Source of the DNA: Sulfurospirillum sp. UBA2217
GTDB lineage: Bacteria > Campylobacterota > Campylobacteria > Campylobacterales > Sulfurospirillaceae
Assembly: GCA_002328495.1 (NCBI GenBank)
Contig: DCUJ01000005.1
Coordinates: 63,788 to 127,787, forward strand
DNA: 64,000 nt
Direction of reading: 5' to 3'
Below the pieces are notes generated by a model that saw only the letters and a list, made by a program, of their open reading frames with translations, was not told where the DNA came from and made no database searches. Position numbers and translations under genes: made by a program. Below, piece after piece: positions 52,678 to 59,697 of the stretch. Numbering within the stretch: the stretch's first letter is position 1; each line of letters opens with the position of its first letter.

Positions 52678-52986
52678 ATGGATATTTTTCTCAAAACCAT
52701 TGGAGGGTTGAATGACGAGACGAGGTTGCGCATAGTGCGTTTTATCGAAATGCATGGAAAGGTTTGTGTGTGCGACATTGAAGCCTCTTTTGAAATGATA
52801 CAATCGCGTGTTTCACGCCATTTAAAAATCCTTAAAGAAGCAGGATTTTTGAAACTGGAGCGAGAGGGGCGTTGGGCGTATTACAGTATTCGAACACCGC
52901 TTGATGTGTTTCGGCAATCGGTCTTAGCAGAATTACGGTATGTGGAGATGGAAATTCCTCTTTTGAAAAAAGGATGTGACGTATGA
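52678..52986 (+). CDS. arsR: ArsR-family transcriptional repressor
   Basis: The 102-residue winged-helix protein carries C30-V-C32 in VCVCDI, the arsenite/antimonite-binding motif in the helix of classic ArsR, followed by the DNA-recognition region QSRVSRHLKILKEAGF and a wing with REGRWAYYSI. It should bind the palindrome at 52195-52222 and release it when arsenite is bound. A further cysteine (C100, in KKGCDV) near the end could be an extra ligand. It lies two bases after arsC and overlaps arsB by ATGA. Confidence 0.9.
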   Translation: MDIFLKTIGGLNDETRLRIVRFIEMHGKVCVCDIEASFEMIQSRVSRHLKILKEAGFLKLEREGRWAYYSIRTPLDVFRQSVLAELRYVEMEIPLLKKGCDV

Positions 52987-54245
52987 TTTTAGCCATTGCA
53001 CTTTTTTTGCTCACGTTAATTGTGGTTATTTGGCAACCTCGTGGGCTTCAAATTGGAACAACCGCTGTCATAGGTGCGGTTGTGGCATTGCTGTTGGGGG
53101 TGGTTAGTTTTGCGGATGTTTTAGTGGTGACGAACATTGTGTGGGATGCGACCTTAGCGTTTATTGGCATCATCATTTTTTCAATGGTTTTAGATGAAAT
53201 CGGTTTTTTTGAGTGGTGTGCGATTCATATGGCAAAACTCAGTCGGGGTAATGGGCATTGGATGTTTGTTTATGCGTTGTTTTTGGGTAGTTTTGTCTCT
53301 GCATTATTTGCCAACGATGGAGCCGCACTCATTTTAACGCCGATTTTGTTAGCAAAAATGCGTATTTTAAAGCTCAATGCTAAAACGATTTTGGCATTTT
53401 TATTGGCGGGTGGATTTATTAGCGACTCAGCCTCTTTGCCTTTTGTCTTCTCTAACTTAACCAACATCGTGACTGCTAACTATTTTCAAATCGGATTTGC
53501 ACAGTACATTGGTGTCATGTTTGTGCCTTATGTGACCAGTACGCTTGTTTCGATAGGGGTTTTATGGCTTGTTTTACGTAAAGATATCCCTTTACATGTA
53601 AACACGGATTTACTCAAAGAGCCTGATAGCGTCTTGAAAAACAAAACACTGTTTCGCTTTTCGTGGTTATTTTTAGGACTTTTGTTGGTAGGTTATTTTA
53701 TCGGCGATGCGTACCATTTGCCTATCAGTATTTTTGCATTGGGTGGGGGATTGGTGTTTTTAGCCATTGCGCATAGCATGAAAACCGCTCATGCCCCAAG
53801 TATCATCAAAACGGCACCGTGGCAAGTCGTTTGGTTTAGCATCGGGCTTTATATCGTGGTGTATGGGCTTAAAAACGCAGGATTGACCGATTATTTAGCA
53901 TCGATTTTGACCCTTTTAAATGGGCAAGGAGATACCATCGCTATTGTAGGAACTGGCTTTATTGCCGCGATTTTAAGTGCTATCATGAACAATATGCCCA
54001 CCGTCATGATTATGGACATCGCCTTGCATGACATCCCCAATCAAGCGTTGGCGTATGCCAATATCATCGGGTGTAATCTAGGCCCTAAAATGACGCCATT
54101 TGGCTCACTTGCCACACTGTTATGGTTACATGTACTCTCTCAAAAAGGGGTGAAAATCGGTTTTGGTCAATACAGCTTGTTTGGATTGTTAGTTACTCCA
54201 CCGATTCTTTTGGTGGTACTTTTAAGCTTAGCGTGGGTCGTTTAA
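52983..54245 (+). CDS. arsB: Arsenite efflux permease, ArsB family
   Basis: The 420-residue membrane protein has about ten to twelve segments and matches the ArsB/NhaD family: IGTTAVIGAVVALLLGV, WDATLAFIGIIIFSMVLDEIGFF, FANDGAALILTPI and NNMPTVMIM. It extrudes arsenite using the proton gradient. No arsA ATPase gene is present, so it probably works alone. It overlaps arsR by four bases, and arsP starts directly at its stop. Confidence 0.9.
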   Translation: MILAIALFLLTLIVVIWQPRGLQIGTTAVIGAVVALLLGVVSFADVLVVTNIVWDATLAFIGIIIFSMVLDEIGFFEWCAIHMAKLSRGNGHWMFVYALFLGSFVSALFANDGAALILTPILLAKMRILKLNAKTILAFLLAGGFISDSASLPFVFSNLTNIVTANYFQIGFAQYIGVMFVPYVTSTLVSIGVLWLVLRKDIPLHVNTDLLKEPDSVLKNKTLFRFSWLFLGLLLVGYFIGDAYHLPISIFALGGGLVFLAIAHSMKTAHAPSIIKTAPWQVVWFSIGLYIVVYGLKNAGLTDYLASILTLLNGQGDTIAIVGTGFIAAILSAIMNNMPTVMIMDIALHDIPNQALAYANIIGCNLGPKMTPFGSLATLLWLHVLSQKGVKIGFGQYSLFGLLVTPPILLVVLLSLAWVV

Positions 54246-55205
54246 ATGTTTGAAATGTGGGAAAAACTTGTCGATACCCTTGTGTATGACGTCTGGGCGA
54301 TGGATAAAGCCTCTGCTATGGGTTCAGCCATTCACTTTTTTATCTACGATACGCTGAAGATTTATATGCTTTTGGTGATGATTATTTTTGCGATTTCGCT
54401 TTTGCGTACGTACTTCAATACCGAAAAAGTGAGGGTCTATCTGCAAGGTAAAAGTGAGTTTACAGGCAATGTGCTAGCCGCTCTTTTTGGCATCATCACG
54501 CCGTTTTGTAGTTGTTCTGCCATCCCTTTGTTTTTAGGATTTATGCAAGCGCGTATTCCGCTGGGCATCACGTTTAGTTTTCTTATCTCAAGCCCGATGA
54601 ACAACGAAATTGCGATTGCTTTATTGTTTGGTCTTTTTGGTTGGAAAGTGACCGCTTTGTATATCGGCTTTGGTCTTTTAGTGGCTATCCTTGGAGGATT
54701 TGTCGTAGGACGATTGAAAATGGAAAAATACATCCTCATTCCCGTAACACCGATGAATGGTGACTTGGAAGAGGTGAAGATAGAACTCTCTTTAAAGCAA
54801 CGCGTCAGTGATGCGTGGAATTACACGTCTGATATTTTCAAAAAAATTTATCCCTATGTCCTTGTTGGTGTAGGCATTGGTGCGTTTATTCATGGGTATA
54901 TCCCCACAGAATTTATTTTAAAATACGCGGGAAGCAACACATGGTACAGCGTGCCTTTAGCGGTCATGCTCGGCATTCCGATGTACTCCAATGCCGCAGG
55001 GGTTATGCCTCTCATTGAAGTGTTGACAGGCAAAGGGATGTTGCTTGGAACCGCGCTTAGTTTCATGATGGCAATTACAGCCCTATCGTTACCTGAGGCG
55101 ATGATTCTTAAACGCATTTTACATGTAAAGCTCATTCTAACCTTTTTTGGCATCGTAGGGCTTGGTATTATGGGTGTTGGGTACTTGTTTAATGCACTTT
55201 TATAA
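54246..55205 (+). CDS. arsP: ArsP-type permease (organoarsenical efflux)
   Basis: The 319-residue protein has about eight membrane segments and TPFCSCSAIPLFLGF with the conserved C88 and C90 of the DUF318 / ArsP family. In Campylobacter, ArsP exports trivalent organoarsenicals such as reduced roxarsone. The start codon is adjacent to the arsB stop, in the same operon, so resistance to both inorganic and methylated or aryl arsenic is predicted. A TTACATGTAA copy lies at 55119. Confidence 0.85.
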   Translation: MFEMWEKLVDTLVYDVWAMDKASAMGSAIHFFIYDTLKIYMLLVMIIFAISLLRTYFNTEKVRVYLQGKSEFTGNVLAALFGIITPFCSCSAIPLFLGFMQARIPLGITFSFLISSPMNNEIAIALLFGLFGWKVTALYIGFGLLVAILGGFVVGRLKMEKYILIPVTPMNGDLEEVKIELSLKQRVSDAWNYTSDIFKKIYPYVLVGVGIGAFIHGYIPTEFILKYAGSNTWYSVPLAVMLGIPMYSNAAGVMPLIEVLTGKGMLLGTALSFMMAITALSLPEAMILKRILHVKLILTFFGIVGLGIMGVGYLFNALL

Positions 55206-55214
55206 GGAAAGAAA

Positions 55215-55676
55215 ATGAAAAAAAGTCTATTTTTGGTGATGGCATTGGTGGCTTTAAGCCAAGCAGCAGAGCTTAAAAAGGTGAGTTTTGAAGAATATCT
55301 CTCAAAATTTGATTATAAAGAACGTAGTGATATGAAAATCAGAACACCTGATATGTTAGCTCTCGTGGAAGAGCATAAAGCTATTTTAGTGGATATTCGT
55401 TTTCCCGATGAATTTGAGGCATGGCATATTGCAGGTTCGATTAACATCCCTCTCAATGAACTTCCAAAGCGTCTTGGTGAGCTTCCAAAAGACAAACTCA
55501 TCATCACCGCATGTCCTCACAATGACCGCTCCAACATGGCACGCATTTATTTGACGCTGAATGGTTATCAAGCCAAATACTTAAACGATGGGCTGTTAAG
55601 AGTGGCGGATTTTTTACGGGGTGAAAATGCTAAAGATTATTTAGACGAATTTAAAGCCAATAAGGAGAAAAAATGA
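55215..55676 (+). CDS. Periplasmic rhodanese-like protein
   Basis: The 153-residue protein has a signal peptide (LFLVMALVALSQAAE) and a rhodanese domain: LVDIRFPDEFEAWHIAGSINIP and the catalytic C100 in ITACPHNDRS. It probably handles persulfide sulfur or arsenic-sulfur species in the periplasm. It sits nine bases after arsP and overlaps the thioredoxin-like gene by four bases, so it is part of the arsenic operon. Confidence 0.8.
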   Translation: MKKSLFLVMALVALSQAAELKKVSFEEYLSKFDYKERSDMKIRTPDMLALVEEHKAILVDIRFPDEFEAWHIAGSINIPLNELPKRLGELPKDKLIITACPHNDRSNMARIYLTLNGYQAKYLNDGLLRVADFLRGENAKDYLDEFKANKEKK

Positions 55677-55903
55677 AAATTGAAATTTTAGGCACAGGGT
55701 GCTCAAAATGCAAAACTCTTTTTGAATTGACCCAAAAAGCCGTGGCGCAAAAAGGTCTTTTTGCCCAAATCGAAAAAGTCGAAGACATCATGAAAATCAT
55801 GGAATACGGTGTGACTTCCACCCCAGCACTCGTGGTTGATGGCGTGGTTAAAAGCAGTGGAAGAAGCTTAAATGTGGATGAAATCATCACACTTTTAGGC
55901 TAA
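55673..55903 (+). CDS. Small thioredoxin-fold (redox-active disulfide) protein
   Basis: The 76-residue protein has the redox pair C10-x2-C13 (GCSKC) and the cis-proline loop TSTPALV, as in the 'redox-active disulfide protein 2' family that often accompanies ArsP/DUF318 permeases. It may reduce ArsC or an arsenic substrate in the cytoplasm. It is the last gene of the ars operon. About 110 bases follow before the convergent gene, without an obvious strong terminator. Confidence 0.82.
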   Translation: MKIEILGTGCSKCKTLFELTQKAVAQKGLFAQIEKVEDIMKIMEYGVTSTPALVVDGVVKSSGRSLNVDEIITLLG

Positions 55904-56013
55904 GTATGCGTATTTTACTTTCACATTTTTGCGCCTTTAAGTCTCTTTGGAACCAGTATGTCTACGATTTGAAGAGATCCTGACATTCTAAAATAATGTG
56001 ACGATTGCGTGAG

Positions 56014-57300
56014 CTAACGTGAAGCGAGTGTTTTAGCGAGGGCTCTTAAGATACGATCGTATTGTTTATCGATGGGGTAACCATGTGCTTCAATGGAGGC
56101 TAAAAATTCTTTGTTTTCACTGTATTTTTTCTCCCAAGTATCAATCTCTTTTTGTTTGTTCGAGAGTTTGTTTTCGATTTCATCCATTGTTCTTCGAAGG
56201 GTATTTTTTTCGCCAACAAGGGCATCTTCTTTTTTAAAGAGTTTTCCTAAAAGTACCGTGCGTTGAAACACTTTTTCTTGATTGTCTTCTATAAAGGTGA
56301 CTTCGAGCGCATCACTTTCGCTGAGCTTTTGAGCTGTCATACGCGTGTGAAGGATTTTATGTTCTAGCTCATCAAGACGTTTCTTGGTTATTTCACTCTG
56401 TTTATAAAGCGTTTTTTGATCTTTTTTAAAGAGTTCTAGCTTTTTTTTGATGACCGACATTGCACTTTTCTTTTCATATAAAGCTTGCTTCGCTTTTTTG
56501 TGTTGAATCATGGTTGAGCGAATGGTGGTAAGGTTCCACGCATGATGGCTCTCATCTAAAATAGGATTGGCTTTGTGCCTTGTACCATGTGAATCAATCG
56601 TTTCATGAACACTAAAACAACTTAAAAATTCCATTGCTTTTCGTTCACCATTGGAAAAATGAAATAAAATATCTTCAGCAATAAACAGCATAATGTCATC
56701 AAATAATTCACGCAAAAGATAAAATGTTAATCCCCGAATGGTGCGCAAATCGTCCAATTCGGTGTGCCCAATGACGACGATTTCAACGGTATTGACTAAG
56801 GCTGGGATAAAAATTTTTTTAAACTGAGATGGGGTATTTTTTTTATAACTCAAAACATCTTCAATAACATAGGGAAAAAGTTCAAAAATCAACTCTTTGT
56901 AAGACTGATTAGGAAAAAAATCTTTTTTATAGCCATCCAAGGATGAAGATGTTATTCCACACGCTCTACGATCGACATTGTCTTGGTCTGTTTCAATTTT
57001 AAAATAGTACTTAACATAAATATCTCCTTCCACAAAAAGGATCATATCATTGGGAGAAAGTTGCAGACGGGTTGTTAATTTTTCACTCATCACATCTTTA
57101 TACGAATCATATGAATGTGGAAGCTTGCATGCGCGTAAAAGAGAGGTTATTTCACCTACCACTTCTTCATCAAAAACATAAAGAGCTTCATGAAGTTGGT
57201 GTTTTTGAAGGTTACAGTTACGAAAAAACTCTGTTACTTTAGGCTCAATATCCTTAAAATGAAGGGAAGATGCTTTGGTATCAGTCGATTCTTCATGCAT
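56014..57300 (-). CDS. Uncharacterised protein with C-terminal coiled coil
   Basis: The 428-residue protein is not recognised. Its N-terminal half is mixed alpha/beta, with no signal peptide or membrane segment. From about residue 280 it turns into a long charged helix (SAMSVIKKKLELFKKDQKTL and on to NKQKEIDTWEKKYSENKEF) that predicts a coiled coil. It lies just left of the tRNA-Leu repeat at 57402, so it belongs to the chromosome rather than the island. A PilZ-like or chemotaxis-associated role cannot be supported. Convergent with the ars operon. Confidence 0.45.
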   Translation of the reverse strand: MHEESTDTKASSLHFKDIEPKVTEFFRNCNLQKHQLHEALYVFDEEVVGEITSLLRACKLPHSYDSYKDVMSEKLTTRLQLSPNDMILFVEGDIYVKYYFKIETDQDNVDRRACGITSSSLDGYKKDFFPNQSYKELIFELFPYVIEDVLSYKKNTPSQFKKIFIPALVNTVEIVVIGHTELDDLRTIRGLTFYLLRELFDDIMLFIAEDILFHFSNGERKAMEFLSCFSVHETIDSHGTRHKANPILDESHHAWNLTTIRSTMIQHKKAKQALYEKKSAMSVIKKKLELFKKDQKTLYKQSEITKKRLDELEHKILHTRMTAQKLSESDALEVTFIEDNQEKVFQRTVLLGKLFKKEDALVGEKNTLRRTMDEIENKLSNKQKEIDTWEKKYSENKEFLASIEAHGYPIDKQYDRILRALAKTLASR

Positions 57301-57401
57301 ACTTCAAAATATCCTTTGCAAAAATATTTTTTAATTTTACCTAAAAGATATGACAAAAAGAGAGTTTTAAAAATGTCTATTTAAAGAGGGTGATAATTTT
57401 A

Positions 57402-57446
57402 TAAAGTAGATGGTGCGGATAAAGAGACTCGAACTCCCATGCCTCT
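57402..57446 (-). repeat. Left attachment repeat: detached 3' end of tRNA-Leu
   Basis: These 45 bases equal 63906-63950 exactly. Reading on the minus strand they contain the T arm, the 3' acceptor strand and CCA of tRNA-Leu, plus nine downstream bases. The remaining tRNA sequence is missing here, so it is a remnant and not a gene. Confidence 0.85.
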
Positions 57447-57452
57447 TGGTGA

Positions 57453-57674
57453 GATCGACCACTTAATACTAGACAGATCAAAGTGCTGAACTTTATTTTA
57501 GATATTGGCATAGAAAATTTCAAAGGGAATTTGAGTAAGAAGAAATACATGAGTATTGCAGATGCTGCTTCGACAACAGCATCAAGGGATATTGCGGAAT
57601 TGTTGGAGTTTGGGTGTATTGAGCAGATAGAAGGAACTGCTGGTAGAAATGTGAGTTATAGGATTATTTTATAA
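57453..57674 (+). pseudogene. C-terminal fragment of a Fic-family protein
   Basis: The frame is open from base 57453, seven bases after the left repeat, and reads RPLNTRQIKVLNFILD and later TTASRDIAELLEFGCIEQ. This is the winged-helix C-terminus typical of Fic/DUF4172 AMPylation proteins. The Fic catalytic core (HxFx[D/E]GNGR) is absent, and the sequence simply begins at the recombination junction. It is a 5'-truncated leftover. A GTG at 57483 could start a 63-residue product, but it has no good ribosome-binding site. Confidence 0.65.
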
Positions 57675-57693
57675 AATATATTTTGTTTTAAAT

Positions 57694-58704
57694 TTAATCA
57701 TCTGGTATTGAAAATTTTTTATCTCTTAAATTGTCTATAGCTTTATCGGATGCATTTTCAGAAAGGATTCTTTTATATTTTCCATTTAAAGCAGCAAATG
57801 AGTCTTTAAGAATTTTTATTGCGTCTTTGTACCCTTGTTCAATCCAAAGATCTATTTTATCAACGCTAAAACGTAGGGGGTCTAGGTCTGATGAAAACGT
57901 CCCAAACGTAGGGCGAATTTCAATGATATTTATATCTCCCCATTCATGACGATTGAAATAGCTTCCATTGTCTAAGTGACAAATAATAATATGGGTACAT
58001 TGTTCATGCTCTATTAATGGTTTTAGTGGAGTGTTTCCTCCTGCGTTATCCGAAGAACTTAAACAGCCATCTCTATAACTTTTTCCATTCACTTCAATCG
58101 CATCAAAAAGCAATGGAAGTGCGGCAGATGCCAAAATGACTTTATGCATATCCTCAGTATTGAGAGATTGCACTTTGATATAATCGGTTATGCCAGAACG
58201 CGATAATCCTAAAAATCTTAATGTATCGGTCATATTGCCTGCTGTTTCAGTGACTCCTACATAAAAAGGTAATCCTTTTAACAGTTTGTCTACGGGAGCA
58301 TATTCATCCAAAATATTTGTTGCTGGATCAGTTGTTAAAATGCCTTCTTGACTTTTAGCACCATTCAAAATAGTGCTTGCAATTTTCACTCCTTTGCTTA
58401 CAGGAGCTAAAGGAGAAAAAAATGTTATTACTTCTACGATGTTTAAAAAAGCTTTTTTCTTGTCAATTTCTAATGCTTTGGATGAAGCCATATCATGCCA
58501 AATATCTTCAAGCATCTGAGCAACATTGTGGGTATCTTTTTGTGCTGCATAAACTGAACCATTGAGGGCTCCTATACTTGTTCCTGCTATTGCATCTGGT
58601 TGTATATTGAGCTCAGAGAGTGCTTTTAGAAAACCTGCTTCATATGCCCCTTTTGCCCCGCCGCCTGAAAGGACAATGCCTAATTTTATTTTTTTCATTT
58701 CCAT
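57694..58704 (-). CDS. Patatin-like phospholipase
   Basis: The 336-residue protein has the oxyanion loop GGGAKG (residues 14-19), the nucleophile S43 in GTSIG, and D212 in the YRDG motif, which together form the Ser-Asp dyad of patatins. These cleave acyl chains from phospholipids. It is the third gene of a minus-strand operon, three bases after the coiled-coil gene and behind the dynamin-like GTPase. In known defence systems patatins act as membrane-degrading effectors that kill or stop infected cells. No CD-NTase gene is nearby, so it is not a CBASS effector. Activity control by the GTPase is inferred. The start may be ATG 58704 or 58698. Confidence 0.82.
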   Translation of the reverse strand: MEMKKIKLGIVLSGGGAKGAYEAGFLKALSELNIQPDAIAGTSIGALNGSVYAAQKDTHNVAQMLEDIWHDMASSKALEIDKKKAFLNIVEVITFFSPLAPVSKGVKIASTILNGAKSQEGILTTDPATNILDEYAPVDKLLKGLPFYVGVTETAGNMTDTLRFLGLSRSGITDYIKVQSLNTEDMHKVILASAALPLLFDAIEVNGKSYRDGCLSSSDNAGGNTPLKPLIEHEQCTHIIICHLDNGSYFNRHEWGDINIIEIRPTFGTFSSDLDPLRFSVDKIDLWIEQGYKDAIKILKDSFAALNGKYKRILSENASDKAIDNLRDKKFSIPDD

Positions 58705-58707
58705 GTT

Positions 58708-59697
58708 TTATACTTTCAAATGTTCTTGAAGTGTCGTTTTAAGATAATCTTCGTAAGTGAAAAAATTTGTTATATTGGATCTTTTATCAAGCTCTTGTAG
58801 CACATTATACTTGCTTGATGATGTTAGGATACTGACTAAATCCGTTGCTTCTGAGTAACCATAATTGGTCACTATAGCGTTGTAATGTTGTGTGCTAATA
58901 AACGCTAGAGCATCTTTTTGGATAGGCTGTAATATGGCAACCTCTTCTGCTAATTGCGAATAATTTATAAAACTAGTCAAATCACATTTTTCTTTGAAAT
59001 GCACCATAAACTCATTTTCTATGCGTTCTTGGAATTCATTTTTTTCTTTCTCGTTTGTAAGCGTATCATAGTAGATTCCACCGTAGCCACTTTTGATATT
59101 ATCGAGTGCAGTATAGATTTGTAAGGGGATTGCCAAATGATTGTATTTATTTGAATTAAGCCTTGAAAGTTCCAAATCTAGTGAATCCATGGCCTTTGTT
59201 CTAATATCTATACGTCTAACATAATCGTTTAAGTAAAGGATACGCTCGCTGGTGTTTATTTCAAATTGGAAAAAGACTTTGCTTAATTCATTAACACTAT
59301 TTTTCAATTTTTGATGTTGTGAATAAAACTTGAGAATTTCATCTTGGGTTCTACTAAGTTCATTAGCAACTAGACTTATTTTTTGGTCAATGCGTGAAAT
59401 ATGTTTATCGTGATCTCGTAACCATTGGGTACACGCATTTAGTCCTTCTATGACATTTTCATTGATTAAATCTTGTCTTTTTTTTGAACATCCAAATATG
59501 TTATCAAGCATTCTTTCAGGGAAAGATTGTCTTGATTTATTAACTTCATGAAAATCTCTTGCAACTACATTGACACCATTAACGGCATCAAGTATCAGTT
59601 TATCGCTAATATAACGATGTGTTTCTTGTATCTGGTTTATTGTTTCAGCTTCAACAGGTATGTTAAATGCTCGTATGACATCAAAATTATTACTCAT
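58708..59697 (-). CDS. Coiled-coil protein between the dynamin-like GTPase and patatin genes
   Basis: The 329-residue protein is not recognised by sequence. Most of it is helical, with a likely coiled coil around residues 85-160 (SRIDQKISLVANELSRTQDE and later KLKNSVNELSKVFFQFE), and no signal peptide or membrane segment. It overlaps the GTPase gene by four bases. In E. coli the related GTPase gene crfC is also followed by a gene, yjcZ, of similar size, so a matching partner role is suggested by position alone. It could link the GTPase to the patatin. Confidence 0.6.
   Translation of the reverse strand: MSNNFDVIRAFNIPVEAETINQIQETHRYISDKLILDAVNGVNVVARDFHEVNKSRQSFPERMLDNIFGCSKKRQDLINENVIEGLNACTQWLRDHDKHISRIDQKISLVANELSRTQDEILKFYSQHQKLKNSVNELSKVFFQFEINTSERILYLNDYVRRIDIRTKAMDSLDLELSRLNSNKYNHLAIPLQIYTALDNIKSGYGGIYYDTLTNEKEKNEFQERIENEFMVHFKEKCDLTSFINYSQLAEEVAILQPIQKDALAFISTQHYNAIVTNYGYSEATDLVSILTSSSKYNVLQELDKRSNITNFFTYEDYLKTTLQEHLKV

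Larger units (their letters stand above)
1104..55128. repeat. Dispersed highly iterated palindrome TTACATGTAA (at least 22 exact copies)
   Basis: Exact copies start at 1104, 8680, 18596, 19661, 20476, 27141, 28282, 29246, 30849, 33288, 33828, 34733, 39376, 41536, 43768, 45937, 47823, 51087, 52255, 52614, 53592 and 55119. Five more share the TACATGTA core: 27856, 28714, 30563, 44359 and 54126. Most lie inside genes, read as Leu-His-Val or Thr-Cys-Lys/Asn; some lie between genes. Positions were found by eye and a few could be missed. Confidence 0.85.

Noticed and set aside
1104..55128. TTACATGTAA as operator of one regulator
   Set aside because: Most copies are deep inside coding sequence with no relation to promoters, so a general regulator site does not explain them.
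57694..58704. Patatin as a CBASS effector
   Set aside because: No cyclic-nucleotide synthase (CD-NTase) or accessory gene is near; the operon partner is a dynamin-like GTPase.
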